DNA from: Burkholderiales bacterium
GTDB taxonomy: Bacteria > Pseudomonadota > Gammaproteobacteria > Burkholderiales > Burkholderiaceae_E
Assembly (NCBI GenBank): GCA_017307915.1
Contig: JAFKGG010000387.1
Span: 1 to 36,928 of the forward strand
DNA length: 36,928 nucleotides
Reading direction: 5' to 3'
The translations under genes and the position numbers were made by a program. Of this stretch, positions 1 to 8,963 are shown one piece after another; position 1 is the first letter of the stretch; every line of letters starts with the position of its first letter. The notes under the pieces are model-generated. The model was not told where the DNA came from, did no database searches, and saw nothing but the letters and a program-made list of their open reading frames with translations.

Positions 1-1266
1 GGCCGCGAACACGCGCTGGCCTGGAAGCTCGCGCAATCGCCGCGCATCCAGCTGGTCTACGTCGCCCCGGGCAACGGCGGCACGGCGCTCGACGAGCGCC
101 TGCGCAATGTGCCGATCTCCGATCCGAACGTGCTGGCCGAGTTCGCCGCGCGCGAAGGCATCGCCCTCACCGTCGTGGGTCCGGAAACGCCGCTCGCCGC
201 CGGTATCGTCAATATCTTCCGCGCTCGCGGCCTGAAGATCTTCGGCCCGACGAAGGAAGCCGCACAGCTCGAATCGTCGAAGGATTTCGCCAAGGCGTTC
301 ATGAAGCGCCACAAGATCCCCACCGCCGATTACGAAACTTTTTCCGATGCCGCCGCCGCGCATGCCTACATCGATCGCCGCGGCGCGCCGATCGTCATCA
401 AGGCCGACGGGCTGGCCGCCGGCAAGGGCGTGGTGGTGGCCATGTCGCTGCCGGAAGCGCACGCCGCCGTCGATGCGATGCTGGTCGACAACCGCATGGG
501 CGACGCCGGCGCGCGCGTGGTCATCGAAGATTTCCTGGAAGGCGAAGAAGCCAGTTTCATCGTGATGGTCGACGGCCACCACGTGCTGCCGCTGGCCGCC
601 AGCCAGGATCACAAGCGCCTGCGCGACCACGACGAAGGCCCGAACACCGGCGGCATGGGCGCCTATTCGCCCACCCCGGTGGTGACGCCCGACGTGCACG
701 CGCGCGCGCTGCGCGAGATCATCAAGCCCACCGTCGAAGGCATGGCCGCCGACGGCATCCAGTACACCGGCTTTCTCTATGCCGGCCTGATGATCGACGC
801 GCAAGGCCAGTTGCGCACGCTCGAATTCAACTGCCGCATGGGCGACCCCGAAACGCAGCCGATCATGGCGCGCATCAAGAGCGATTTCGCCGACGTCGTC
901 GAGCAGGCGATCGACGGCACGCTCGATCGCGCCGAGATCGAATGGGATCGCCGCACCGCGCTGGGCGTCGTGATGGCGGCCGGCGGCTACCCCGAATCGC
1001 CGCGGCAAGATGACGTCATCCACGGCCTGCCCGCCAACGGCTGTGAAATCGACAGCGACTGCTTCGTGTTCCACGCCGGCACCCGCGCGCATGACGGGCA
1101 AACCTTGACCAGCGGCGGACGCGTGCTGTGCGTCACCGCGCTCGGCGATTCGGTGAAGATCGCGCAAAGCCGTGCCTATCGCGCGATCGAATCGATCCGC
1201 TTCGACGGCATGCAGTATCGGCGCGACATCGGCTTTCGCGCGATCGGGCGGGGGGCCGCGCGATGA
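1..1266 (+). CDS. purD: Phosphoribosylamine-glycine ligase, 5'-truncated by window edge
   Basis: GAR synthetase: ligates glycine to 5-phosphoribosylamine with ATP in cytoplasmic de novo purine synthesis. The frame is open from base 1 and begins GREHALAWK, which in the family follows the N-terminal VIGSG-type strand, so only about nine residues are missing. The ATP-grasp signatures are clear: [30 protein letters not shown], the SQDHKR segment, [12 protein letters not shown], and the metal-binding [13 protein letters not shown]. The C-terminal domain carries the usual [10 protein letters not shown] and FHAGT segments. The stop overlaps the hemF start as ATGA, so the two are probably translationally coupled. 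An ATG inside the frame at 109 is not the real start because conserved residues precede it. Confidence 0.97.
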   Translation, partial: GREHALAWKLAQSPRIQLVYVAPGNGGTALDERLRNVPISDPNVLAEFAAREGIALTVVGPETPLAAGIVNIFRARGLKIFGPTKEAAQLESSKDFAKAFMKRHKIPTADYETFSDAAAAHAYIDRRGAPIVIKADGLAAGKGVVVAMSLPEAHAAVDAMLVDNRMGDAGARVVIEDFLEGEEASFIVMVDGHHVLPLAASQDHKRLRDHDEGPNTGGMGAYSPTPVVTPDVHARALREIIKPTVEGMAADGIQYTGFLYAGLMIDAQGQLRTLEFNCRMGDPETQPIMARIKSDFADVVEQAIDGTLDRAEIEWDRRTALGVVMAAGGYPESPRQDDVIHGLPANGCEIDSDCFVFHAGTRAHDGQTLTSGGRVLCVTALGDSVKIAQSRAYRAIESIRFDGMQYRRDIGFRAIGRGAAR

Positions 1267-2213
1267 GCGGGCCGGCGCAGACGCCGGTGCCGGGCGCAGC
1301 CGACGGCACCACCATCGACACCGATGCCGTTCGAGCCTACCTGCTCGACTTGCAGCAGCGCATCGTCAGCGGCCTGGAAACGCTCGACGGCCAGCCGTTT
1401 CGCCGCGACGACTGGCGCCGCCCCGAAGGCGGCGGCGGACTGAGCCGCGTCATCGAGGAAGGCGGGCTGATCGAGCGCGGCGCCGTGCTGTTCTCGCACG
1501 TGCGCGGCGACAAGCTGCCGGCCTCGGCCAGTGCGCACCGCGCCGGCATCGGCGGCCGGCCGTTCGACGCCATGGGCGTGTCGCTGGTGCTGCATCCGCG
1601 CAACCCCTACGTGCCCACCGTGCACATGAACGTGCGCTGCTTCGTGGCCGGCCCCACCGAATCCTCGCCCGACACCGTCTGGTGGTTCGGCGGCGGCATG
1701 GATCTGACGCCGTACTACCCGTTCGAGGAAGACGCCGCGCATTTCCACCGCACCTGCCGCGATGCGCTGGCGCCGTTCGGCGGTGAACTGTATCCGCGCT
1801 TCAAGGCCTGGTGCGACGAGTATTTCTATCTCAAGCATCGCCAGGAAGCACGCGGCATCGGCGGCATCTTCTACGACGACTTCAACGAACCCGGTTTCGA
1901 CACCGCGTTCGCGCTCACGCGCTCGGTCGGCGATGCGTTCCTGGCCGCCTACGCACCGATCGTCGAGCGCCGCCGCGACATCGCCTACGGCGAACGCGAA
2001 CGCGATTTCCAGGGCTACCGGCGCGGCCGCTACGTCGAGTTCAACCTGGTGTTCGACCGCGGCACCCTGTTCGGCCTGCAATCGGGCGGCCGCACCGAAT
2101 CGATCCTGTGCTCGATGCCGCCGCTGGCGCGCTGGCGCTATGACTGGCACCCCGAGCCCGGCTCAGCCGAGGCACGGCTGTACGATTTCCTGCGCCCGCG
2201 AGACTGGGTGTGA
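1263..2213 (+). CDS. hemF: Oxygen-dependent coproporphyrinogen III oxidase
   Basis: Catalyses aerobic oxidative decarboxylation of coproporphyrinogen III to protoporphyrinogen IX in heme synthesis, in the cytoplasm. The 316-residue length is normal for the family. Hallmark blocks are [15 protein letters not shown] (about 111-125), [14 protein letters not shown] (about 140-153) and the [10 protein letters not shown]...GIGGIFYDD segment, followed by [12 protein letters not shown]. The ATG at 1263 is chosen because it overlaps the purD stop as ATGA; the same frame runs further upstream only inside purD coding sequence. Its 3' end overlaps the nadD start by four bases. An oxygen-dependent enzyme implies aerobic heme synthesis is available; no oxygen-independent homologue is visible in this window. 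Confidence 0.97.
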   Translation: MSGPAQTPVPGAADGTTIDTDAVRAYLLDLQQRIVSGLETLDGQPFRRDDWRRPEGGGGLSRVIEEGGLIERGAVLFSHVRGDKLPASASAHRAGIGGRPFDAMGVSLVLHPRNPYVPTVHMNVRCFVAGPTESSPDTVWWFGGGMDLTPYYPFEEDAAHFHRTCRDALAPFGGELYPRFKAWCDEYFYLKHRQEARGIGGIFYDDFNEPGFDTAFALTRSVGDAFLAAYAPIVERRRDIAYGERERDFQGYRRGRYVEFNLVFDRGTLFGLQSGGRTESILCSMPPLARWRYDWHPEPGSAEARLYDFLRPRDWV

Positions 2214-2860
2214 CGCGGCCACGCATCGGGCTGCTCGGCGGCACCTTCGATCCGATCCATATCGGCCATCTGGCGCTGGCGCGTGCCGCACGCGATGCCT
2301 TGCTGCTCGACGAAGTTCGCTTCATTCCCACCAGCCATTCGTGGCAGAAGGGCAATGCCGGCACCCCCGCCGCCGATCGGCTGGCGATGACGCGGCTGGC
2401 CGTGGCGCACGACGCCGGCTTTGCCGTCGACGAGATCGAAGTGCGCCGCGGCGGCGACACCTACACGATCGACACGCTGATCGAACTGCGCCGCGAGCTG
2501 GGCCTCACGCCCGCGCTGGTGCTGATCCTGGGCAGCGACCAGTTGCGCAACCTGGGCACCTGGCACCGCCATGAAGAACTGCTGCAGCACGCGCACATCG
2601 CCGTCACGCAGCGCGAAGGCCACCGGCTGGCCGACCTGCCCGCCCCGGTCGAGGCACTGCTGCAAGCGCATGGCCGGCAGGCGCTGCCCGACGCACCGGC
2701 CGGCGCCATCGTGTTCTTCGTGATGCCGCCGGTGCCGGTTTCGGCCACCGCGCTGCGCGCCGGCCTCGCCCGCGGCGAACGACCGGCGGAATTGTTACCG
2801 CCCGCGGTTCTCGACTATATTGAACGACACCGGCTGTACCGCGCCGATTCCGGCCGCTGA
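2210..2860 (+). CDS. nadD: Nicotinate-nucleotide adenylyltransferase
   Basis: Transfers AMP from ATP to nicotinate mononucleotide, giving deamido-NAD in NAD synthesis. The nucleotidyltransferase signature [11 protein letters not shown] lies at residues 10-20, and the C-terminal ISSTxxR-like motif appears as VSATALR near residue 180. The 216-residue length fits the family. It starts with GTG at 2210, overlapping the hemF stop as GTGA; no better start lies close. NadD followed by rsfS and rlmH is a very widely conserved bacterial order, which supports both this call and the next two. A short untranslated gap with a purine-rich ribosome site separates it from rsfS. Confidence 0.96.
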   Translation: MTRPRIGLLGGTFDPIHIGHLALARAARDALLLDEVRFIPTSHSWQKGNAGTPAADRLAMTRLAVAHDAGFAVDEIEVRRGGDTYTIDTLIELRRELGLTPALVLILGSDQLRNLGTWHRHEELLQHAHIAVTQREGHRLADLPAPVEALLQAHGRQALPDAPAGAIVFFVMPPVPVSATALRAGLARGERPAELLPPAVLDYIERHRLYRADSGR

Positions 2861-2892
2861 GCAGTCATTCAGGTACCTGCACAAGGAACAGG

Positions 2893-3645
2893 ATGGATCT
2901 GAGGAAACTGCAGCGCGTCATCGTTGACGCGCTCGACGACATCAAGGCGCAAGACATCAAGGTGTTCAACACCACCGGCCAGACCGAACTGTTCGATCGC
3001 GTGATCGTGGCCACCGCCACGTCGAATCGCCAGACTCGGGCCTTGGCCAGCCACGTGCGCGACAAGGTCAAGGAAGCCGGCGGCGCCATCATCTCGGTGG
3101 AAGGCGGCGATACCGGCGAATGGGTGCTGGTCGACGCCGGCGACATCGTCGTGCACATCATGCAAGCGGCCATACGCAGCTACTACAACCTGGAAGAGCT
3201 GTGGGGCACCAAACCCGTGCGCGTACAGCTCGGCCGGCCCGCGTCGGCGGCCTCGCGCGCGTCGCCGTCGATCGACGACGACGACGAGGGCGGTAGCGTG
3301 GCCGGCGAGATCATGCCGCGGGCGGCGACGCCGGTCCGGCGCCGGGCGGCGGCCGGAACGGCCGCTGCGAGAGGCGCGGAGGGCAAGGCTCCTCGCGGGA
3401 CTGCGGCGAAGGCCCCCGCCAAGAAGACCGGCAAGAGCGCTGGCACTTCGGGCGCGCGAACGAAGGCCGCCACGGGCACGGCGGCACGGCGCGGCGGCGC
3501 TGCATCGCCCGGCGCGGGCACTGCCGCGCCGCGAAAGCGCACCGCCTCTTCCTCGCGCCCCGCCGCAAGCGCCAGCACCGCCGGCAGCGCCCGCGCCGGC
3601 GCCCCGCGCAAGACCGCGGCCCGCAAGCCGCGCAGCAGCGGTTGA
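2893..3645 (+). CDS. rsfS: Ribosomal silencing factor RsfS with long basic C-terminal tail
   Basis: RsfS (YbeB/Iojap) binds large-subunit protein uL14 and blocks subunit joining when nutrients are scarce. Residues 1 to about 114 form the whole known domain, with DIKVFNTTGQTELFDRVIVATATSNRQ, GEWVLVDAGDIVVHIM and YYNLEELWG. Family members are normally about 105-120 residues. This one has 250. The extra part starts with an acidic stretch (DDDDEGG near 128-134) and continues as a low-complexity Ala/Lys/Arg/Gly/Ser-rich tail resembling histone H1 tails. The stop immediately precedes the rlmH ATG. AAGGAACAGG before the ATG at 2893 supports that start. The tail could bind rRNA or may simply be expanded GC-rich low-complexity sequence. 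Confidence 0.95.
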   Translation: MDLRKLQRVIVDALDDIKAQDIKVFNTTGQTELFDRVIVATATSNRQTRALASHVRDKVKEAGGAIISVEGGDTGEWVLVDAGDIVVHIMQAAIRSYYNLEELWGTKPVRVQLGRPASAASRASPSIDDDDEGGSVAGEIMPRAATPVRRRAAAGTAAARGAEGKAPRGTAAKAPAKKTGKSAGTSGARTKAATGTAARRGGAASPGAGTAAPRKRTASSSRPAASASTAGSARAGAPRKTAARKPRSSG

Positions 3646-4116
3646 ATGCGCATCCGCATCGTCGCGGTCGGCACCAAGATGCCGCCCTGGGTCGGTGCGG
3701 TGGTGGCCGATTATCAGCAGCGATTACCGGCCGAGATCGGCGTCGAATGGCGTGAAGTGCGCGCCGAGCCGCGCGGCGAAAGCGGCCAGCCGGCTTCCTG
3801 GATGCGCCGCGAAGCCGAGCGCATCCGCGCTGCCCTGCCCGTCGGCGCACGGCTGGTCATGCTCGACGAACGCGGCCGCGACCTCGACACGCGCCAGCTC
3901 GCCGCGCGGCTCGACGCCTGGCGTAACGACGCACGGCCGGTGGCCATCATCATCGGCGGGCCGGACGGGCTCGACGCCGAATTGAAAGCCAGCGCCGACG
4001 AGACGCTGCGCCTGTCCAGTCTGACCCTGCCGCATCCGCTGGTGCGCGTGCTGCTGGCCGAGCAACTGTTCCGCGCCTGGTCGATCCTGGCCAACCATCC
4101 GTATCACCGTGGCTGA
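3646..4116 (+). CDS. rlmH: 23S rRNA pseudouridine-1915 N3-methyltransferase
   Basis: SPOUT-class methyltransferase that modifies pseudouridine 1915 in helix 69 of 23S rRNA on assembled 70S ribosomes, using S-adenosylmethionine. The 156-residue length is exactly typical. The SAM-binding knot region is visible as [13 protein letters not shown], followed by [23 protein letters not shown], and the protein ends in the nearly invariant NHPYHRG. The ATG directly follows the rsfS stop with no spacer, and the 3' end overlaps the maf start, so expression is likely coupled across three genes. Pairing of a ribosome-silencing factor with a 70S-specific rRNA methylase is a conserved arrangement. Confidence 0.97.
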   Translation: MRIRIVAVGTKMPPWVGAVVADYQQRLPAEIGVEWREVRAEPRGESGQPASWMRREAERIRAALPVGARLVMLDERGRDLDTRQLAARLDAWRNDARPVAIIIGGPDGLDAELKASADETLRLSSLTLPHPLVRVLLAEQLFRAWSILANHPYHRG

Positions 4117-4759
4117 CGACTTCATCTATCTCGCCTCGCAAAGCCCGCGCCGGCAGGAACTGCTGCGCCAGATCGGCGTGCGCTTCGAACTGCTGCTGCC
4201 CGACGCCGACGAAGACGCCGAGGCGCTGGAAGCGCCGATCGCGCACGAATCGCCGACCCGCTACGTGCAGCGCGTGACGCTGGCCAAGGCTGAAGCGGCG
4301 CGTGCGCGCTTACGCCGGCGCGCGCTGCTGGCCGCACCTATGCCGGCCGCGCCTTTGCCGGCCGCGCCCTTGCCGGCCGCGCCAATTCTCGTTTCGGACA
4401 CCACCGTCGCAGTGGGCGGGCGCATCTTCGGCAAGCCGCTCGACGCCGCCGATGCGGCGCGCATGCTGCGTGCGCTGTCGGGCCGCACGCACCGCGTGCT
4501 CACCGCCGTAGCGGTGGTACGCGGCGCGCGCATCGAACAGGCGCTGAACGTCTCGCGCGTGCGCTTCGCGCATCTGAGCCAGCACGAGATCGACGACTAC
4601 GTCGCCAGCGGCGAGCCGATGGGCAAGGCCGGCGCCTACGCGATCCAGGGGGCCGCCGCCCGCTTCATCCGCAAAATCGAAGGCAGCCACTCCGGTATCA
4701 TGGGCCTACCACTCTACGAGACGGCCCGTCTGCTGCGCAGGGTCGGACAGGACCGATGA
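4109..4759 (+). CDS. maf: Maf-family nucleoside triphosphate pyrophosphatase (YhdE type)
   Basis: House-cleaning pyrophosphatase that hydrolyses non-canonical or pyrimidine nucleoside triphosphates to monophosphates. Motifs are [10 protein letters not shown] (residues 10-19), SDTTV (96-100, containing the catalytic Asp) and the end block [18 protein letters not shown] followed by GLPLYET. The IQG segment matches the YhdE (dTTP/UTP) branch rather than the YceF branch. It uses GTG at 4109, eight bases inside rlmH, and its stop overlaps rng as ATGA. Residues 77-91 form a triple PxPAA repeat encoded by three 15-bp units, inserted just before the SDTTV strand where E. coli YhdE has a short linker. 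The insertion looks tolerated because all catalytic segments remain. Confidence 0.93.
   Translation: MADDFIYLASQSPRRQELLRQIGVRFELLLPDADEDAEALEAPIAHESPTRYVQRVTLAKAEAARARLRRRALLAAPMPAAPLPAAPLPAAPILVSDTTVAVGGRIFGKPLDAADAARMLRALSGRTHRVLTAVAVVRGARIEQALNVSRVRFAHLSQHEIDDYVASGEPMGKAGAYAIQGAAARFIRKIEGSHSGIMGLPLYETARLLRRVGQDR
4337..4381 (+). repeat. Three in-frame 15-bp tandem repeats inside maf
   Basis: Units occupy 4337-4351, 4352-4366 and 4367-4381. They differ only at positions 3 and 4 of the unit (CCTATG, CCTTTG, CCCTTG followed by CCGGCCGCG). Each encodes Pro-(Met/Leu)-Pro-Ala-Ala. Because the unit is a multiple of three, copy number can change by slippage without breaking the maf frame. Confidence 0.9.
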
Positions 4760-6219
4760 CCGAAGAGATCCTCGTCAATCACACCGCGCACGAAACCCGC
4801 GTCGCCGTCGTACAGCAAGGCGCCACGCAGGAACTGCACATCGAACGCGCCGCCGCGCGCGGACTGGTCGGCAACGTCTACCTGGGCAAGGTGCTGCGCG
4901 TGCTGCCCGGCATGCAGTCGGCGTTCATCGACATCGGCCTGGAACGCGCTGCGTTCCTGCACGTGGCCGACCTGTGGCAATCGCGCAGCGGCGCGCACAA
5001 CGGCGGCAATTCGGTGCCGATCGAAAAGCTGCTGTTTGAAAGCCAGCCGCTGCTGGTGCAGGTCATCAAAGACCCGCTCGGCACCAAGGGCGCTCGCCTG
5101 TCGACGCAGATCAGCATCGCCGGCCGCCTGCTAGTCTACCTGCCGCAAGACCCGCACATCGGCGTGTCGCAGCGCATCGGCGACGAAGCCGAGCGCCAGC
5201 AGCTGCGCCACCGTCTGCAAAAGGTGCTGCCGCCCGAGGAAAAAGGCGGCTTCATCATCCGTACCTCGGCCGAAGACGCCGACGAAACCGAGCTGGCTGC
5301 CGACGTCGAATATCTGCGCCGCCGCTGGCGCCAGATCCTCGACGGCAGCCGCCAGAAGACCGCGCCGCTGCTGCTCTACCAGGAACTGAGCCTGGGCCAG
5401 CGCGTACTGCGCGACATCGCCAGCGACAGCACCGGCGCCATTCTGATCGACTCGGTCGACGCCTTCGCCGAGCTGTCGGAATTCGCCCGCACCTACATGC
5501 CCTCGATGGCCGGCCGGCTGCGCCAATACAGCGGCGAACGCCCGCTGTTCGAGCTGCACGGCGTCGAAGAGGAAACCACCAAGGCCCTGTCGCGCCGCGT
5601 CGACCTGAAGTCGGGCGGCTATCTGATCATCGATCAGACCGAGGCGATGACGACGATCGACGTCAACACCGGCGGCTACATCGGCGGGCGCAACTTCGAC
5701 GACACGATTTTTCGCACCAACCTGGAAGCCGCCCACGCCATCGCACGGCAACTGCGCGTGCGCAACCTGGGCGGCATCATCATCATCGACTTCATCGACA
5801 TGTCCAGCGGCGAGCACCGCGACGCCGTGCTGCAGGAGCTGCGCCGCGCGCTGGCGCGCGACCGCACCAAGTCGAGCGTCAACGGCTTCACGTCGCTGGG
5901 CCTGGTCGAAATGACGCGCAAGCGCACGCGCGAATCGCTGGCGCACCTGCTGTGCGAGCCGTGTCCGACCTGCGAAGGCAAAGGTCAAGTGAAGACCGCG
6001 CGCACCGTCTGCTACGAGATCCTGCGCGAGATCCAGCGCGAGGCGCGGCAGTTCAATCCGAAGGAATTCCGGATCGTGGCGTCGCAGGACGTGATCGATC
6101 TGTTCCTGGAAGAGGAGTCGCAGCCGCTGGCGGCGTTGGGGGACGTGATCGGGCGGCGGATTTCGTTGCAGGTGGAGACGGTTTATTTGCAGGAGCAGTA
6201 CGATATCGTGTTGATGTAA
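4756..6219 (+). CDS. rng: Ribonuclease G
   Basis: RNase E/G-family endoribonuclease that matures the 5' end of 16S rRNA and degrades some mRNAs. An S1-like domain starts around residue 37 ([26 protein letters not shown]). The two catalytic metal-binding aspartates are D302 (in [14 protein letters not shown]) and D345 (in [10 protein letters not shown]). A zinc-link-type cysteine cluster [11 protein letters not shown] is at 400-410. At 487 residues it has RNase G length and lacks the long disordered scaffold of RNase E. The ATG at 4756 overlaps the maf stop. This is the last gene of the housekeeping block; base composition drops sharply right after its stop, and I see no strong terminator hairpin in the 138-base gap that follows. 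Confidence 0.97.
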   Translation: MTEEILVNHTAHETRVAVVQQGATQELHIERAAARGLVGNVYLGKVLRVLPGMQSAFIDIGLERAAFLHVADLWQSRSGAHNGGNSVPIEKLLFESQPLLVQVIKDPLGTKGARLSTQISIAGRLLVYLPQDPHIGVSQRIGDEAERQQLRHRLQKVLPPEEKGGFIIRTSAEDADETELAADVEYLRRRWRQILDGSRQKTAPLLLYQELSLGQRVLRDIASDSTGAILIDSVDAFAELSEFARTYMPSMAGRLRQYSGERPLFELHGVEEETTKALSRRVDLKSGGYLIIDQTEAMTTIDVNTGGYIGGRNFDDTIFRTNLEAAHAIARQLRVRNLGGIIIIDFIDMSSGEHRDAVLQELRRALARDRTKSSVNGFTSLGLVEMTRKRTRESLAHLLCEPCPTCEGKGQVKTARTVCYEILREIQREARQFNPKEFRIVASQDVIDLFLEEESQPLAALGDVIGRRISLQVETVYLQEQYDIVLM

Positions 6220-6357
6220 AAGCATACGTACTAGCAGAGCCAGTTATATTGGATTGCGTGGTAATTCCCGCCTAAATCGCAGGCAAGGTAGCTCCAGCAG
6301 TCGAGGGGATGCTTTACTCGTAGAAGCCCTGTGGTTTGATCTTTAAGGCTGACCTAA

Positions 6358-7203
6358 ATGGAAGATCACCCGAATCGAGCCCCACATTTTTTTACCGAAA
6401 CTCCACTGCGAGCGATCCCGGAGATCCCTTACGAAAAACTCGTAGAGCTAAGCCAATTAGCGACCATAGCCGATACGGTTTCTCTATACGATGATCTTCG
6501 CATTGCAACAAAAAAATTAGCATGGACAAAGCTCGCAGGGCTGCGAGCCTTAGGAATAGATCAAATTCTATCGCAGCAAGAAGTTGATAGTTATAAGTTA
6601 TCCGATCCGGTCGCCCAGGCGGAGCACGCGCGAGCAATAACGGAACTAGTCACTTATGGGAAAGCGACGCTTGATTCAATTTCTCACTTTTTTAACAAAA
6701 GATGGGCGCTCGGCTTCAAGGAAAAAAGCAGTGACTTAAAGTGGTCGACGTTTCGACAGGGCGTGCTAGAAAAAATACCGGCATTAAAAGAATTTCTGAC
6801 CAACAGTACTTGGTGGCTCGACGGAAAAGCCAAAGAATCGAGCAGCTTACCCGCAGCTAGAGATTTCTGGATTCATCGAAGTTCGCCAGCTATTCGCCTC
6901 GTGTGGCCCCCTATCGAGATAGGGGTACTTCCGATACCTAAGACCCTTACACAAAGCTTATCCACCCACGTCTGCAGTGAGAACTTTTACAGCACTCATG
7001 ATTTTGCAAGCCTACATCTTTCAAAGCTCACCTCTCTATTTCACACAGCTTTAGAAGCAGCAATCGCTGAAGAGCGTCAACACAATCCAGGATATGTAAA
7101 CAAAACCGACAATGAAACGGTAATGGAGTTTTATCCATTTGTACTTTCTACAAGCATGCAGATCGCAGGGATCAAGCTCGGACCGTTCTCTCAACCGTCA
7201 TGA
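6358..7203 (+). CDS. Uncharacterised protein with HEPN-like R-x4-H motif, in AT-rich insert
   Basis: I do not recognise the family. It is a 281-residue, largely helical, soluble protein with no signal peptide or membrane segment. Residues 168-173 read RDFWIH, matching the R-polar-x3-H active-site pattern of HEPN RNases found in abortive-infection and toxin proteins; the flanking sequence RDFWIHRSS resembles the RN/RDxxxHR style of such proteins. Helices before it (about 85-150) would supply the rest of the bundle. The ATG at 6358 follows an in-frame TAA directly, so no longer form is possible; the weak ribosome site is AAGG at 6344. GC is visibly lower and codon use different from the flanking housekeeping and transport genes, indicating transfer. 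No obvious antitoxin gene adjoins. The HEPN reading is inference from one motif. Confidence 0.75.
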   Translation: MEDHPNRAPHFFTETPLRAIPEIPYEKLVELSQLATIADTVSLYDDLRIATKKLAWTKLAGLRALGIDQILSQQEVDSYKLSDPVAQAEHARAITELVTYGKATLDSISHFFNKRWALGFKEKSSDLKWSTFRQGVLEKIPALKEFLTNSTWWLDGKAKESSSLPAARDFWIHRSSPAIRLVWPPIEIGVLPIPKTLTQSLSTHVCSENFYSTHDFASLHLSKLTSLFHTALEAAIAEERQHNPGYVNKTDNETVMEFYPFVLSTSMQIAGIKLGPFSQPS

Positions 7204-7469
7204 AGCAGAACACGATCCCTTGGTATCAAAGCATTAATGTGATTAAACGCTATTAGCCGACATTGTGCAGCTCAAGATCGCACTGACGCAGTTGGTATCC
7301 CAACTCACCTCAGATCCACGCGATCAACTATTGTGGGAATTGGGGGTTGCAAAGCCCAAGCTATTTCTGATCTCCTGCGACACACCCTTGCTCTGTGACG
7401 TCGGCATGCGCGGATATATGCTTTCCTCAGTAAATAGGTGGCCGATCCCTTTTGCCAACAGCGACGTGA
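7204..7469. other. Low-GC spacer with possible coding remnant
   Basis: Between the HEPN-like gene and lysE. A plus-strand frame opens with GTG at 7265 and reads about 68 residues before running antisense into lysE. The text does not match a family I know and may be a fragment of a gene that arrived with the insert. Base composition returns to the high-GC level at about 7470, which I take as the right edge of the insert. Confidence 0.35.
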
Positions 7470-8096
7470 TCAGGCATTACGCCGATAAAGCGCCAACGAC
7501 CCCGCCAGCGCGATCAACGCCCCACCACACGCGCGATCCAACCAAAGCGCCCCTTTGGCGCGAAGAAATCGAATCGCCCGCGCCCCAGTCAACGCATAGG
7601 CCAGCATCACGACGAAATCGATGCCGGCAAATACGACGGCCAGCGCGGCATACTGCGGCAGTTGAGGCGCTGCCGGCACGATGAACTGCGGCAAGAACGC
7701 CGAGACGAAGAGATAGCCTTTCGGATTCGTGACGGAGACGAGAAAACTTCGCAGGAAGATCGTTTTCGCGGAAGCGTTCCGACGAGAGAGGTCTTCGGAC
7801 GGCATGGCAAGCGTGCCGCTCGACCCCAGAAGGCGAATACCCAGATATGCCAGGTAGACCACGCCCACCCACTTGACCACCGAGAACCAGAACTCCGACG
7901 CTGCCAGCAGCGCGCCCAAGCCGACGGCAGCGGCCGAGACCAGCATGAAATCCGAGAGCACCGCTCCGAACATCCCAGGAACCGATGCGCGCACCCCGAA
8001 TCGGGAGCCGTTCGAAAGCGCGAGCAGCATAGTGGGGCCGGGCGTGACGATGGCAATGAAAGCAACGACGGAGAAGATCAGAAGTGTCTGGGTCAT
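7470..8096 (-). CDS. LysE/RhtB-family amino-acid exporter
   Basis: Inner-membrane efflux protein of the LysE/RhtB superfamily, which exports basic amino acids, homoserine, threonine or related compounds. The N-terminus MTQTLLIFSVVAFIAIVTPGPTM contains the family signature ending in TPGP, followed by GSRFGVRASVPGMFGAV and the NPKGYLFVSAFLPQF segment near the middle. About six hydrophobic segments and 208 residues agree with the family. The frame continues 26 codons upstream to 8174, but M at 8096 is preferred because the signature helix begins there. It is divergent from the arsR-rhodanese gene across a 200-base region. The exported substrate cannot be told from sequence. Confidence 0.92.
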   Translation of the reverse strand: MTQTLLIFSVVAFIAIVTPGPTMLLALSNGSRFGVRASVPGMFGAVLSDFMLVSAAAVGLGALLAASEFWFSVVKWVGVVYLAYLGIRLLGSSGTLAMPSEDLSRRNASAKTIFLRSFLVSVTNPKGYLFVSAFLPQFIVPAAPQLPQYAALAVVFAGIDFVVMLAYALTGARAIRFLRAKGALWLDRACGGALIALAGSLALYRRNA

Positions 8097-8267
8097 ATCG
8101 GTCCTGGCGCTTTCCAGCGTTCCTTCGACGATTATCTCCGATAGCCATTCGCGCCGATAGCCGGTTGCTTGCATGCCGGTCGCGGCATTTCGCGGTTTGC
8201 CTCCTTCTGCCCTTCAGCGCCAATTCGCCAACAATCGCTACCCCACTACTCCCTGCAACGCCCGGCA

Positions 8268-8293
8268 AACATTCTAAAAATCGTTAGAATGTT
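8268..8293. promoter_or_regulatory. Perfect palindromic operator just upstream of the ArsR-rhodanese start
   Basis: Perfect 10-base arms AACATTCTAA (8268-8277) and TTAGAATGTT (8284-8293) flank a 6-base spacer. The right arm ends three bases before the ATG at 8297. Symmetry, AT-rich arms and position are typical of ArsR/SmtB operators, so autoregulation is the natural reading. It may also act on the divergent lysE promoter. Confidence 0.75.
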
Positions 8294-8296
8294 GGC

Positions 8297-8950
8297 ATGC
8301 GAGAACTCAAAGACCACCTGTACGACCAAGTCGCCCGCATCGGCAAGGCCGTCGCCAGCCCGAAGCGGCTCGAGCTCATCGAACTGCTCTGCCAGGGCGA
8401 AAAGACCGTCGAAACCCTCGCCGCCCAGGCCGACATCAGCGTCAAACTCGCCAGCGCCCACCTGAAGGAACTGCGCCTGGCCCGTCTGGTAGACACTCGC
8501 AAAGACGGTAGATACGTGCTGTACCGTCTGGCCGGCACCAGCGTCGCCGACCTGTGGGTGAGCTTGCGCGCCGAAGCCGAAGAGCGCCTCGTCGAGCTAC
8601 AGATGGCGCTGTCTTCGATCGCCGCGCATGGCGACGAACTGAAAGGCGTCGACCGCGCCGAGATCCTGCGCCGCGCCGCCACCGGCGAAGTGATCGTGCT
8701 CGACGTGCGTCCTCAGGAGGAATTCGCGGTGGCACACCTGCCGCATGCGCGTTCCCTGCCGCTGGGCGAACTCAGGAAGCGCATCGCAGGCCTGCCGAAA
8801 AACGTACCGGTCGTGGCCTACTGCCGCGGCCCGTTCTGCCTGATGGCCAAGGACGCGGCCGAGCTGCTGCGCAAGAAGGGCTACCAGGCATTCCACCTGA
8901 CCGACGGCGTGGCCGAGTGGCGTGCGCGCGGCCTGCCGGTCGCTGAATGA
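8297..8950 (+). CDS. ArsR-family regulator fused to rhodanese domain
   Basis: Two-domain sensor-regulator. Residues 1 to about 90 are a winged helix of the ArsR/SmtB type (SPKRLELIELLCQGEKTVETLA, then SVKLASAHLKELRLARLVDTRKDGRYVLY). Residues about 118-215 are a single rhodanese domain (VIVLDVRPQEEFAVAHLPHA) with active-site loop CRGPFC: C176 is the catalytic sulfur carrier and C181 a second loop cysteine able to form a di- or polysulfide. Such fusions are thought to sense reactive sulfur or related species through the cysteines. No Shine-Dalgarno site is evident between the operator and ATG 8297, so the transcript may be leaderless or nearly so. Downstream genes follow on the same strand, and the MFS transporter at 9058 is the likely regulated partner. 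Confidence 0.93.
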   Translation: MRELKDHLYDQVARIGKAVASPKRLELIELLCQGEKTVETLAAQADISVKLASAHLKELRLARLVDTRKDGRYVLYRLAGTSVADLWVSLRAEAEERLVELQMALSSIAAHGDELKGVDRAEILRRAATGEVIVLDVRPQEEFAVAHLPHARSLPLGELRKRIAGLPKNVPVVAYCRGPFCLMAKDAAELLRKKGYQAFHLTDGVAEWRARGLPVAE

Positions 8951-8963
8951 CACGAGGCCTGCC

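Noticed and set aside
3300-3645. RsfS tail as a separate histone-like gene
   Set aside because: The frame is continuous with the RsfS core and there is no internal start with a ribosome site.
4109-4759. Maf repeat as a sign of a broken gene
   Set aside because: The repeat keeps the frame and every catalytic segment before and after it is intact.
5131-6225. A 364-codon minus-strand frame opposite rng
   Set aside because: Antisense shadow of a clearly conserved RNase G; no motif and no ribosome site.
6220-6357. Possible tRNA or attachment site after rng
   Set aside because: No cloverleaf or CCA-end pattern and no duplicated flank seen at the other edge of the low-GC insert.
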